Positions 42,880-51,182 of a stretch of DNA of 64,000 nucleotides are shown piece by piece. A model generated the notes under the pieces. The model had not been told where the DNA came from, ran no database searches, and saw only the letters and a list, made by a program, of their open reading frames with translations. The translations under genes and the position numbers were made by a program. Origin of the DNA: SIG291 sp045543455 (GTDB taxonomy: Bacteria; Bacillota; Clostridia; Lachnospirales; Lachnospiraceae); assembly GCA_045543455.1 (NCBI GenBank), contig JAZQMK010000057.1, positions 54,288-118,287 of the forward strand, given 5' to 3'. The first letter of the stretch is position 1. Each line of letters begins with the position of its first letter.

Positions 42880-44232
42880 CTATGTATTATTTAGTACTTT
42901 AAGATTTTTCCATTTTGGGGTAAGGAAAAATGCCATCATGCAAAGCATTCCAAATATATAACTTATTGGGTAACAAGCAACACAATAGGTACCCCCTATA
43001 AAGTGTGCAACCAAATAGCCTGAAGGAATTCTTACTGCCCACAAGGCTAATATATTTATGATAGTTGAATATTTAATCTCGCCTATGCCGTTTACAAAAT
43101 AAATAATTGTGTCAAATACAGCATAAGTCCAACTAAAAGGAAGCATTATAAACAGATTTTTTGAGGCGCCATTTATTACTGATAAATCCTTAGAGAATAA
43201 TCCTAATATTGGTTTGCAAAAGATAAGTACTAATGCGGAAGCACATATAGTAATAAGTCCTGATATAAGAGGAAGCTGCCAGGCTCCTTTTCTTAGTCTT
43301 TTATATTGCTTTGCACCGTAGTTTTGTCCTGAAAATGTGGATGCTGCTGATGAAAGCGATACAATGGCAATATTAGCAAGCTCAACTACCCTTGATGAAA
43401 GTGTGCAGGAAGCAATAAATATTGGTCCCTGAGAGTTAATAAGCGCCTGCATTGCTATATGACCAACAGAATATATGGAGTTGTTCAGTCCTAAAGGAAA
43501 TCCTATTTTTATTATGTTTTTTAGTGCTGATAACTTAAATTCCTTAGGTAATAGCGAAAACTCAAGATTAGGATATTTTACCTTGATGTATACAATGCTA
43601 AAAAACCAGGAGCTATATATGGCAATAATAGTGGCAAGAGCTGCGCCGGCTACATCCATTTTAAGGGCGATTACAAAAACTAAATCAAGAATTATATTAA
43701 TTATACAGGATATAACGAGAAATATCAGAGAAGAAATACTGTCTCCCATTCCTCTTAAAATACCTGCATTCATATTATATCCGATATTTCCCAATGTACC
43801 TATGAATATAATTCTTACATATGAAAGACAAATAGGCATTGTTTCTTCTGGAACTCTTAATAATTGTAATAAAAGCGGACTTAAAAAGAATCCTATTATT
43901 GATAAAGGAATTGCACAAATATACAAAAATGATACAGCCGTTTTGATAATTTCTATAAGGCGAGCATTATTTTTGGCACCTACACATTGTGAAACAATAA
44001 TGGACACACCAGTTCCTATTCCTATGAAGATGCAAAGCATTAGCTCAGAAGGCAGAGTACTTGTACCTATGGCTGCTAATGAATTGGAACTGCAAAAATT
44101 ACCTACAACAAGAGTATCGACAGTGCCATATAACTGTTGTAAGATATTGCCTGCACATATAGGAAGTGCAAATAAAATTATAATTTTAAAGACTGAACCG
44201 GTTGTCATATTTGATTTTTTTGCAATATCCAT
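42880..44232 (-). CDS. MATE-family efflux transporter (second)
   Basis: The protein of about 450 residues has 12 membrane helices and MATE signatures: IIILFALPICAGNILQQLYGTVDTLVVGNFC and the second-half IIKIGFPLGLNNSIYSVG. The ATG at complement 44230-44232 is preferred because GGAG lies six bases before it; the upstream in-frame ATG (44244) itself forms part of that RBS. It diverges from zupT, so it may share metal-linked or stress-linked control, but this is only suggested by position. Confidence 0.87.
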   Translation of the reverse strand: MDIAKKSNMTTGSVFKIIILFALPICAGNILQQLYGTVDTLVVGNFCSSNSLAAIGTSTLPSELMLCIFIGIGTGVSIIVSQCVGAKNNARLIEIIKTAVSFLYICAIPLSIIGFFLSPLLLQLLRVPEETMPICLSYVRIIFIGTLGNIGYNMNAGILRGMGDSISSLIFLVISCIINIILDLVFVIALKMDVAGAALATIIAIYSSWFFSIVYIKVKYPNLEFSLLPKEFKLSALKNIIKIGFPLGLNNSIYSVGHIAMQALINSQGPIFIASCTLSSRVVELANIAIVSLSSAASTFSGQNYGAKQYKRLRKGAWQLPLISGLITICASALVLIFCKPILGLFSKDLSVINGASKNLFIMLPFSWTYAVFDTIIYFVNGIGEIKYSTIINILALWAVRIPSGYLVAHFIGGTYCVACYPISYIFGMLCMMAFFLTPKWKNLKVLNNT

Positions 44233-44328
44233 AAAGTTCTCCATTTTAAGTATGTTAATTTTATTAAAATAAATATATAATAAAAATAGAAAAATGGCTA
44301 CTGAAATATGATAGGATTTAATATAGTA

Positions 44329-44377
44329 TTGACAAAAAAACAGTAAATGGTTAAAATATAGTTAGTCAAAACTAACT
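44329..44377 (+). promoter_or_regulatory. zupT promoter with palindromic metalloregulator-like operator
   Basis: TTGACA (44329-44334), a 17-base spacer and TAAAAT (44352-44357) form a strong promoter. The inverted repeat AGTTAGT (44360-44366) / ACTAACT (44371-44377) covers the expected transcription start. The TTAG...CTAA form resembles DtxR/MntR-family operators. Repression of this metal-uptake gene when metal is plentiful would fit. Confidence 0.6.
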
Positions 44378-44427
44378 GGTGCATTTTGTGAATATTTGTA
44401 TATTATAATTGTGAAGGAGGATATGTT

Positions 44428-45228
44428 ATGAGTAATATATTTTTGGCATTTTTATTAACATTAATTGCAGGATTAAGTACAGGAGTAGGCAGTCTGATTG
44501 CATTTTTTTCAAAAAAAACTAATAAGGTGTTTTTATCGGTAAGCTTAGGATTTTCTGCCGGTGTAATGATATATGTGTCAATGGTGGAGATATTAGTAAA
44601 AGCCGGTGATAATTTAAAATCAGGCTTAGGAGAAGAAAAAGGTGCATGGGCAGTGGCTGGGGCTTTTTTTCTAGGAATGTTTATAATAGCCTTTATAGAT
44701 AAATTAATTCCTTCTGAGGAAAACCCTCATGAAACAAAATGTGTAGTTGCGGATGCTAAAGAGTGTAAAAAAGAAGGGGCGCTAATGAGAATGGGATTAT
44801 TTACGGCTCTGGCTGTAGGCATTCACAATTTTCCAGAGGGTTTGGCAACATTTGTATCAGCTATGGAAAATTTACAATTGGCACTTCCTATAGTTGCAGC
44901 TATAGCAATACACAATATCCCAGAGGGAATAGCTGTTTCTGTACCTATATATCAGGCTACTGGCTCTAGAAAGAAAGCATTTTTATATTCATTTTTATCG
45001 GGGCTTGCAGAACCTATAGGTGCTTTGATAGGCTGGCTTTTACTTATGCCTGTTATGAATGACGTGGTATATGGAATTATATTTGGTGCAGTGGCCGGTA
45101 TTATGGTATTTATTTCTATTGATGAGCTTTTACCAGCGGCAAGAGAATATGGAGAGCATCATTTATCAATATATGGACTTATTGCTGGGATGATGGTGAT
45201 GGCTTTGAGTCTGTTGTTAATGAGTTAA
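44428..45228 (+). CDS. zupT: ZIP-family zinc/divalent metal transporter
   Basis: The 266-residue protein has eight membrane helices and both ZIP metal-site motifs: HNFPEGLATFVS in helix 4 and HNIPEGIAVSVP in helix 5. The cytoplasmic loop carries His/Cys/Glu residues (EENPHETKCVVADAKECKKE). It imports Zn2+ and related metals. GAAGGAGG is the RBS and the promoter carries a palindromic operator. Confidence 0.92.
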   Translation: MSNIFLAFLLTLIAGLSTGVGSLIAFFSKKTNKVFLSVSLGFSAGVMIYVSMVEILVKAGDNLKSGLGEEKGAWAVAGAFFLGMFIIAFIDKLIPSEENPHETKCVVADAKECKKEGALMRMGLFTALAVGIHNFPEGLATFVSAMENLQLALPIVAAIAIHNIPEGIAVSVPIYQATGSRKKAFLYSFLSGLAEPIGALIGWLLLMPVMNDVVYGIIFGAVAGIMVFISIDELLPAAREYGEHHLSIYGLIAGMMVMALSLLLMS

Positions 45229-45349
45229 TTAAATATGAATTATATAATATCATCAGCTATAGTTAAAAAAGTAAAGAATAAAATATTGAAAAAATAATAA
45301 AAAAGTGCAATAATAAAGCTATAATTAATTTTAAATGGAGGTATTTTTT

Positions 45350-45886
45350 ATGTCTAAGTATCAGGGAACACAAACAGAAAAGAATCTTATGGCGGCATTT
45401 GCCGGAGAATCACAGGCAAGAAATAAATACACATATTTTGCTTCTGTGGCTAAAAAAGAAGGTTATGAGCAGATTGCAGCAATCTTTTTGAAAACTGCAG
45501 AAAATGAAAAAGAACATGCAAAAATGTGGTTTAAGGAGCTTGAAGCTTTAGGCGATACTGCACATAATCTTAAAGAGGCAGCAGAGGGCGAAAATTACGA
45601 ATGGACAGATATGTATGAGGGCTTTGCAAAGACAGCTGAGGAAGAAGGTTTTAAAGAGCTTGCAGCAAAATTCCGTTTAGTAGCTGCTATTGAAAAGCAC
45701 CACGAAGAACGTTATCGTGCACTCCTTAACAATGTTGAAACTAAGCAGGTATTTGAAAAAAGCGAAGTTAAGGTATGGGAATGCCGTAATTGTGGACATA
45801 TAGTAGTTGGTACAAAGGCTCCAGAGCTTTGCCCAACCTGTGCGCACCCACAAAGTTATTTTGAAATTAGCGAACAGAATTATTAA
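45350..45886 (+). CDS. rbr: rubrerythrin
   Basis: The 178-residue peroxide-scavenging protein of anaerobes. The N-terminal four-helix domain has the diiron ligands (AGESQARNKY, ENEKEHAKMW, AAIEKHHEERY). The C-terminal rubredoxin domain has WECRNCGHI and CPTCAHPQ, which bind one iron. The ATG at 45350 follows TGGAGG; the in-frame codons before it contain that RBS. The next gene, 14 bases away, encodes a small metal-binding protein. Confidence 0.96.
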   Translation: MSKYQGTQTEKNLMAAFAGESQARNKYTYFASVAKKEGYEQIAAIFLKTAENEKEHAKMWFKELEALGDTAHNLKEAAEGENYEWTDMYEGFAKTAEEEGFKELAAKFRLVAAIEKHHEERYRALLNNVETKQVFEKSEVKVWECRNCGHIVVGTKAPELCPTCAHPQSYFEISEQNY

Positions 45887-45900
45887 GAGAGGTAAATCAA

Positions 45901-46158
45901 ATGATAAAGATTGTTTTAGGTATTGATGGAATGATGTGTGGTATGTGTGAAGCGCATGTCAATGACGTGGTACGCAATAATCTTAAGGTTAAAAAAGTTG
46001 AATCTTCTCATAAAAACAAAGAAACTGTTATTATCCTTGAAAATGATATTTCAGATGATGAGATTAAAGCATTGGTTGAAAAAACAGGATATACATTGAC
46101 TGGTATAAAAAGAGAAGAGTACGAAAAAACAGGTTTTTTTGCAAAACTAAAGAAATAA
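45901..46158 (+). CDS. heavy-metal-associated domain protein (copper-chaperone-like)
   Basis: The 85-residue protein has the ferredoxin-like HMA fold and the metal motif GMMCGMCEAHV (CxxC) near residue 12. The rest keeps the beta-alpha-beta pattern, with TGYTLTGIKREEY at the end. It could bind Cu+ or Zn2+. Its place 14 bases after rubrerythrin, with GAGAGG as RBS and a terminator after it, indicates a two-gene oxidative or metal stress operon. Confidence 0.85.
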   Translation: MIKIVLGIDGMMCGMCEAHVNDVVRNNLKVKKVESSHKNKETVIILENDISDDEIKALVEKTGYTLTGIKREEYEKTGFFAKLKK

Positions 46159-46164
46159 TATAAT

Positions 46165-46201
46165 GAACCGGTTGCTATTTTATAGTAGCCGGTTTGTTTT
46201 A
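46165..46201 (+). terminator. terminator after HMA-domain gene
   Basis: AACCGGTTGCTA pairs with TAGTAGCCGGTT (two non-canonical positions) around a TTTTA loop and is followed by TGTTTTATT. Confidence 0.75.
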
Positions 46202-46318
46202 TTCAAATAGTTTATAAAAAATTTAAATTTTTTGCTGTTAAAACTATTTATTTTTGCGACAATTTGTGCTACAGTATATATTAAGTTCGATAAATATTTT
46301 ATGAAAAGGAGAAAATGT

Positions 46319-47785
46319 ATGGATAGTGGTTCGCAAATAATAAAACCTCCTATACAGCAGGAGAAAATTTACAAATTTATGATTACAATTACAATGGCTG
46401 TAGCTGGCGTATTTATGCTTAAAAATCTTATTTCGGCAAATTTTATTGCGGCAGTAATAATTGCCATAAGTCTTGGAACTTTTATTGGTGTAATTTATTT
46501 TATGAACATAAATAAAGTTGCACAAGAGAAAAGACAGCTGGCGTTAAGTATATTTCTTGTAGTGTTGATTTTTTTGATATCAATTTTTAGTGGCGATTAT
46601 TATAGTGATGATTTTCCATTGTTTTTAGCTGCAATAGCATTATCGGGAATTTATTTAGAACCATTGTATACAAGAATTCAGACGATTTTAGCAGGTATCT
46701 TTCTTATCATCTTATATGTAATTAATCCGGATAAAGCTGACCCATTGGGACAATTTATAATGTGTTATGTTATATTTTTATTGGCAGCTACTATTATTTA
46801 TCTGGTAATTACCCGTGGACGAGCATTTATCGGTGTAAGTATGGCTAAAACTGCTCAGGCAGAGGCACTTATGGAAGAAATTAAAAAGGTGGGTATAAAG
46901 CTACAGGATAATTATTCTGGTTCGCTTGGAAGAATAGAAGGTCTAAAAGGTCTTAACGATCTTTTAGGTATGAGAACAAAGAATCTTTCTATGGCGTCAG
47001 ATATGATTTTGAATGAGAGTGTGGGAGTTAATGAGACCTGCTTAAGTGCTCACGAAAGTGTGGTCGTAACAGAAAAAAATATAGATGCGCTTAATAATGA
47101 AGTTAAAAAAGTTGAAGAGGCTCTTAGTGGAAGCCGTAATGATATGATTGTGGTTGACAGACAGATTCAATCAATAAAAGAGACTGTTAATAATGCTAAT
47201 GAAGTATTTTCTTCACTGCAACAGCAGATAAAAGAAATTTCAGTAGTAGTAGAACAGATGGGAGCTATAGCGGCTAATACAAAGATGCTTGCACTTAATG
47301 CATCTATTGAAGCAGCGAGAGCTGGTGAAAGTGGTGCAGGCTTTGCAGTAGTTGCTTCTCAAGTGCAGGATTTAGCATTAGACAGTAATAATTGTTCATC
47401 TAAGGTTATTACAGTAGTTGAAGAAATGAAACTAAAGATAGATCAGACAAGAACTCAGTTAGTAGAAAGTACTGCAACTATTGATCAATCCCTTAGCTCC
47501 TTTGAGGCATTAGAAAAGGGCTTTGCAGATTTAAGTACAAGCTTTGAATCGTTATATGGTGATATTGAAGCACAGAATACTAATATTGAGAAGGTAGATA
47601 TGATTTTTAACGACTTAAAGAGTAGAGTTGGTGGAATGTCAGCTTGTTCACAGGGTAATAAGTCAGATGTAGATGAAATTATAAAGGCTATAGAAGAATA
47701 TAAGTCTTACATAGAAAAAATTGTTGAAGATTCAAAACAGATTAATAATCTATCAGCATCAATGCTTGAATTATCAGCACAGTAA
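46319..47785 (+). CDS. methyl-accepting chemotaxis protein with six-helix membrane sensor
   Basis: The 488-residue receptor has six closely spaced membrane helices (about residues 20-170) without a large extracellular domain, so the sensor is probably the membrane part itself. The cytoplasmic helix bundle carries the hairpin tip NTKMLALNASIEAARAGESGAGFAVVA split over about residues 325-350. I see no HAMP domain. The ATG at 46319 has AAAAGGAGAA before it; upstream in-frame starts do not. It could respond to membrane or energy state. Confidence 0.85.
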   Translation: MDSGSQIIKPPIQQEKIYKFMITITMAVAGVFMLKNLISANFIAAVIIAISLGTFIGVIYFMNINKVAQEKRQLALSIFLVVLIFLISIFSGDYYSDDFPLFLAAIALSGIYLEPLYTRIQTILAGIFLIILYVINPDKADPLGQFIMCYVIFLLAATIIYLVITRGRAFIGVSMAKTAQAEALMEEIKKVGIKLQDNYSGSLGRIEGLKGLNDLLGMRTKNLSMASDMILNESVGVNETCLSAHESVVVTEKNIDALNNEVKKVEEALSGSRNDMIVVDRQIQSIKETVNNANEVFSSLQQQIKEISVVVEQMGAIAANTKMLALNASIEAARAGESGAGFAVVASQVQDLALDSNNCSSKVITVVEEMKLKIDQTRTQLVESTATIDQSLSSFEALEKGFADLSTSFESLYGDIEAQNTNIEKVDMIFNDLKSRVGGMSACSQGNKSDVDEIIKAIEEYKSYIEKIVEDSKQINNLSASMLELSAQ

Positions 47786-47790
47786 TATAC

Positions 47791-47836
47791 AAACGCACAT
47801 CATTTTGAATTGTTTCAAAATGATGTGCGTTTTGCT
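47791..47836. terminator. bidirectional terminator
   Basis: An 18-bp perfect stem (47791-47808 with 47815-47832) and a 6-base loop lie between the convergent chemoreceptor and degV genes. T residues follow on the plus strand. Confidence 0.85.
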
Positions 47837-47840
47837 TATT

Positions 47841-48674
47841 TTATATACATTCACATCCTACGAGTATACCGCCTTTTTCAGCATAGTAGCTACAAAGACC
47901 GCGTGTTTCGTATATTTCAAGAGAAATGTTGCCAAATTTTTTAATCAGAGCTTCTTTGATTCGATTGGCAAAATCTAAATTCTGAACATGAGCAATCTTA
48001 ATCTTTCCACCCTTATAGCCAGCATTTTCTAATGCGGCTATTAAAGAATTGATAACCTTGTTGTCACCACGACATTTAGCCATAGGCTCTAAGGTACCTT
48101 CTGTACTTGCAGTTCCAAAGATTCTAATACCAAGAATACCGGCAGCACTTGCTACTATTTTACTTACACGACCATTTTGAACAAAGTTGTGTAAGGACTC
48201 TAAAGAGAAGAAAAGTCTTGTGGAAGAAAGGTATTTTTGAGCTTTGTCACAAACTGTATCAAAGTCAAGACCCTCTTTTACATATTCGCTAATTTTTTCT
48301 GCTAAAAGATTAAGTTCAGGACCTGTTGTTAAAGAATCGAATACTTTAATTTTAGCATTTGGATGAGTCTCAAGATATTGTGTTACAGCAACCATAGCAG
48401 AGTTGTAAGCACCAGAAAGACCGCTTGTAATGGTACATACATATATTACATCAGCATCCTCAAAGCAGTTAAGCCATGCGTCAACACTAGGGCAGGCTGT
48501 GTAAGAGCGACCTTTATATTCTGATAATTCTTCAACCATCTTATATACATCCAGATTGGCATCATCAACATAAGAAGTCTCTTTAGTGCTTATAACTAAC
48601 GGTGCTGATGCAAAGGCTACACCGTCTAATTTTAGTAAATCTGCAGATGAATCACATACAATTTTAGTCTTCAT
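47841..48674 (-). CDS. DegV-family fatty-acid-binding protein
   Basis: The 277-residue protein starts MKTKIVCDSSADLL and has TACPSVDAWLNCFEDAD, TITSGLSGAYNSA and KVFDSLTTGPELNLLAE. These give the two-domain DegV/FakB fold that holds a fatty acid for phosphorylation by a DhaK-like kinase. The start is the ATG complementary to 48672-48674, with GGAG in place. No kinase gene is adjacent. It diverges from the DUF1836 gene. Confidence 0.85.
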   Translation of the reverse strand: MKTKIVCDSSADLLKLDGVAFASAPLVISTKETSYVDDANLDVYKMVEELSEYKGRSYTACPSVDAWLNCFEDADVIYVCTITSGLSGAYNSAMVAVTQYLETHPNAKIKVFDSLTTGPELNLLAEKISEYVKEGLDFDTVCDKAQKYLSSTRLFFSLESLHNFVQNGRVSKIVASAAGILGIRIFGTASTEGTLEPMAKCRGDNKVINSLIAALENAGYKGGKIKIAHVQNLDFANRIKEALIKKFGNISLEIYETRGLCSYYAEKGGILVGCECI

Positions 48675-48771
48675 AATAATACGATATCTCCATTTCAAAA
48701 CTATATTTTAAATTATCTATAACTATAATAAAATGTTTTTATAACTTTGTCAACGGTTTTTTAAAAACTTG

Positions 48772-48807
48772 TTGACAATATAGTGTAAAATATTTATACT
48801 ATACAGT
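48772..48807 (+). promoter_or_regulatory. consensus promoter with 23-bp palindrome; leaderless start
   Basis: TTGACA (48772-48777), a 17-base spacer and TATACT (48795-48800) precede an ATG at 48808, where transcription should begin. A palindrome spans 48780-48802 (arms ATAGTGTAAA and TTTATACTAT) with 9 of 11 base pairs matching, lying across the spacer and -10 box. It looks like an operator, possibly for the DUF1836 protein itself. Confidence 0.6.
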
Positions 48808-49338
48808 ATGAGTAAAAGTGTAGAAAATATGATAAAAACAGACATTCAATTATTTAAATTACCAAGATATTCTCAACTGCCGGATACAGGATTATTTCTT
48901 GAACAGGTTGTACAGTTAGTTAATGGATATTTAGAACTGTTAGGAGGTATTGAACTTACATCTTCAATGGTTAGTAACTATGTAAAGAAGAAGATTATAA
49001 GTTCGCCTGTAAAGAAAATGTACGGTAAGGAGCAGATAGCATATCTTATATACATAGCTCTTGCTAAGACAGTGGCGTCCTTAGAAGAGATTAAGTGGCT
49101 TATTGATTTACAGCATCGTTATTATTCTGACGAGATGGCGTATGATTATTTTTGCGATGAATTTGAGAATGTATTGCGATATATTTTCGAATGTAAGAAT
49201 GATTTAGATGAAGTTGGATATACCAATTCAGAGTTAAAAGAATTACTTAGGAATATGATAATGTCCATCGCGCATAAAATACATTTTGTAAAATATCTTG
49301 AGGCGATTAAGGCTTCGAAGTATGAAGAGGAAAAGTGA
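48808..49338 (+). CDS. DUF1836 family protein (MerR-like HTH)
   Basis: The 176-residue protein has LPRYSQLPDTGLFLEQVVQLVN, then TSSMVSNYVKKKII and YGKEQIAYLIYIA, the DUF1836 signature. The DNA-binding part resembles the MerR winged helix, with a helical C-terminal region. No RBS is visible and the ATG sits at the predicted transcription start, so the mRNA appears leaderless. It probably regulates transcription, perhaps of itself and the divergent degV gene. It ends four bases before the next start codon. Confidence 0.75.
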   Translation: MSKSVENMIKTDIQLFKLPRYSQLPDTGLFLEQVVQLVNGYLELLGGIELTSSMVSNYVKKKIISSPVKKMYGKEQIAYLIYIALAKTVASLEEIKWLIDLQHRYYSDEMAYDYFCDEFENVLRYIFECKNDLDEVGYTNSELKELLRNMIMSIAHKIHFVKYLEAIKASKYEEEK

Positions 49339-49342
49339 AGGT

Positions 49343-49912
49343 ATGAAGTCGTTATATATTTTGTTGACACGCTCAGATTCCTGCGTGTCAAGAATTATAG
49401 GATTATTGACAGCTGACAATTATACACATGTATCAATTTCATTTGACCCTAGCTTAAGTACTATGTACAGCTTTGCCAGAAAGCGTGTCAGAACACCACT
49501 ACCGGCAGGTATGATAAAAGAAGAATTAGATAGTGGTTTTTTGGGCAAGCATAGCTATATACCTTGTGCTCTTTATGAGATTAAGGTGAGTGATGAAGCA
49601 TATGAAAGTGCCAGAAAAGAAGTTGAAAATATGGCTTCTAGGATGGATGAGTATCGTTTCAATATTGTAGGGTTGATATGTTGTAGAATGAACATTCAGC
49701 TAAAAAGAAAAAGACACTATTTTTGTTCTCAATTTGTAAGTGAGGTATTAGAAAAGAGCAAAGCGGTTGAGTTACCAAAACCTGCAGCACTTATGAGACC
49801 AGCTGATTATCTCGAGCTTGAAGACATGAGATGTCTGTTCAAAGGTAGCATAAGAAAGCTTGATGAATATTGTACTCAATACGAATATCAGAGTAACAGA
49901 ATGTGTATATAA
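49343..49912 (+). CDS. permuted papain-fold (NlpC/P60-like) protein
   Basis: The 189-residue protein keeps the order of the permuted NlpC/P60 (YiiX/YaeF-like) group. An early His is in NYTHVSISFD (about residue 29) and a later Cys in HYFCSQFVSEVLE (about residue 131), in place of the usual Cys-then-His order. The fold supports a cysteine hydrolase of peptides, amides or lipids. There is no signal peptide or membrane helix, so a cytoplasmic substrate is likely. The ATG at 49343 is preceded by GTGAAGG. Confidence 0.65.
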   Translation: MKSLYILLTRSDSCVSRIIGLLTADNYTHVSISFDPSLSTMYSFARKRVRTPLPAGMIKEELDSGFLGKHSYIPCALYEIKVSDEAYESARKEVENMASRMDEYRFNIVGLICCRMNIQLKRKRHYFCSQFVSEVLEKSKAVELPKPAALMRPADYLELEDMRCLFKGSIRKLDEYCTQYEYQSNRMCI

Positions 49913-49924
49913 ATTAAAAAAATA

Positions 49925-50026
49925 AGCAGAGTAGAATTGTGTGCGTTAAGTGCCTTGTGAACAGGGAGTTGTCATAAGGACGAAAAGTGTGTAGCACTTG
50001 CGGTATATGATTCGCATCCCGCTGCT
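49925..50026 (+). promoter_or_regulatory. tetrahydrofolate (THF) riboswitch aptamer
   Basis: The region contains the conserved THF-I elements in order: AGAGTAG, TGCGTTAAGTGCC, GGGAGTTGTCA, CGAAAAG, GCGGTATATGATTCGCATCC, and closing bases AGCAG / CTGCT (49925-49929 with 50021-50025). The downstream gene is a folate transporter component, the usual target. Binding of reduced folate should reduce folT expression. Confidence 0.9.
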
Positions 50027-50050
50027 ACATAATGAGAGATAAATATTATG

Positions 50051-50121
50051 AGATTTCATAACTGTTTAACTCCCGATGTAGAGCGAACAAAAGGAGGAAA
50101 AACATATGAAATCTTTTTTTG
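50051..50121 (+). promoter_or_regulatory. riboswitch expression platform over the folT start codon
   Basis: AGATTTCATA (50051-50060) is perfectly complementary to TATGAAATCT (50105-50114), which contains the start codon and is followed by seven T (50114-50120). The RBS AAAGGAGG lies in the loop. In addition GGGAGTT inside the aptamer (49964-49970) can pair with AACTCCC at 50068-50074. Two exclusive folds are therefore possible; the switching scheme is an inference. Confidence 0.5.
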
Positions 50122-51080
50122 CGGCTTTTTCAGATTCTGCCAAAGAATTTAAAAATCTGAAATCACTTATTTTAGCATCACTTTTAATTGCATTACATGT
50201 TGTATTAGCATGCTTTGTGTCAATAATGATTACTGATTCCTTAAGAATTTCCGTATCATTTATAGCAAGCGTTATAACTGGTGCTTTGTTTGGCCCGGTT
50301 ATGGGTTTTGTTTGTGGAATTTTATCGGATTTAGTTCAGTTTTTTATTAAGCCTTCAGGTACATATTTTATTGGCTGGACGCTAAATGCAGGTTTGTCGG
50401 GCTTGATATATGGAATGTTCTTTTACAAGAAATTTCCTAAGATGGTAGAAAAAATTGTAGACGATACTATGGAAATAAGACATGAGATGTTTGAACGCGT
50501 CCTATATATAAGTTCTCTTGTAATTCCACTTTTTATCGGCGGTTTATGGGTATTTGCACCATTGCTTAGCAAAAATTCCGAAACTGCAAAAAAGGGTATA
50601 GAGCTTATTGAAGGTGGCGGAACAATGGGTGTTATCGCAGGCATTATTATTATATTGGCAGCGATAAGCTTTGTAATGAGTGTATTTAAACAGCGTGCAA
50701 TACCTATGACAGTGTCCATACTTTGTGGTTTTGCAGTGCTTTTGGCAGCATATACGGATAAAAAGACCATTACTATGGAATGGGGATTTTATGGGATTAT
50801 GATAATGATTCTGTTATATATTTTCGTTCAGATAATAGGTATGGTTTCAAAGCATGCCATAGATGTTACATATATGATAAGATGTGTTATTGCAATGTTA
50901 TTTGTAGCAATTGTTGTTAATTCTATAATAGGTACATATTGGCTTTCGTTTATGTATGGAAAAGGTTTTAATTTCTATTTTGTATCAAGATTGATAAAAA
51001 ATCTCATACAGTTGCCGATAAATGCAATTTTAACATATTACATATTAGGATTTATTAAAGGACTTAGAAAGCAGTTATAA
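50106..51080 (+). CDS. folT: folate ECF transporter S component
   Basis: The 324-residue membrane protein has an N-terminal half that matches FolT-type S components: SLILASLLIALHVVLACF, RISVSFIASVITGALFGPVMGFVCGILSDLVQF and GYFIGW-type IKPSGTYFIGWTLNAG. The end, RLIKNLIQLPINAILTYYIL, also fits. Between them, from about residue 125 to 260, lies an extra segment with about four more membrane helices that a usual S component (180-200 residues) lacks. It binds folate and pairs with a shared ECF energy module encoded elsewhere. It is controlled by the THF riboswitch. Confidence 0.88.
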   Translation: MKSFFAAFSDSAKEFKNLKSLILASLLIALHVVLACFVSIMITDSLRISVSFIASVITGALFGPVMGFVCGILSDLVQFFIKPSGTYFIGWTLNAGLSGLIYGMFFYKKFPKMVEKIVDDTMEIRHEMFERVLYISSLVIPLFIGGLWVFAPLLSKNSETAKKGIELIEGGGTMGVIAGIIIILAAISFVMSVFKQRAIPMTVSILCGFAVLLAAYTDKKTITMEWGFYGIMIMILLYIFVQIIGMVSKHAIDVTYMIRCVIAMLFVAIVVNSIIGTYWLSFMYGKGFNFYFVSRLIKNLIQLPINAILTYYILGFIKGLRKQL

Positions 51081-51089
51081 TAAAAATGG

Positions 51090-51131
51090 AGATTTATAGC
51101 GTAAAATTAGCTATAAATCTTCTTTTTTTTA
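51090..51131 (+). terminator. terminator after folT
   Basis: AGATTTATAGC (51090-51100) pairs perfectly with 51110-51120 and is followed by TCTTTTTTTT. Confidence 0.9.
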
Positions 51132-51182
51132 TGAAAATGTAGTATAATGAAAGTTAGTATTTGGTATAAAAGGAGATTACGC

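Noticed and set aside
43475..44272. 265-codon plus-strand frame opposite the second MATE gene
   Set aside because: The minus-strand MATE protein is clear. The opposite frame is low-complexity and typical of antisense reading of hydrophobic codons.
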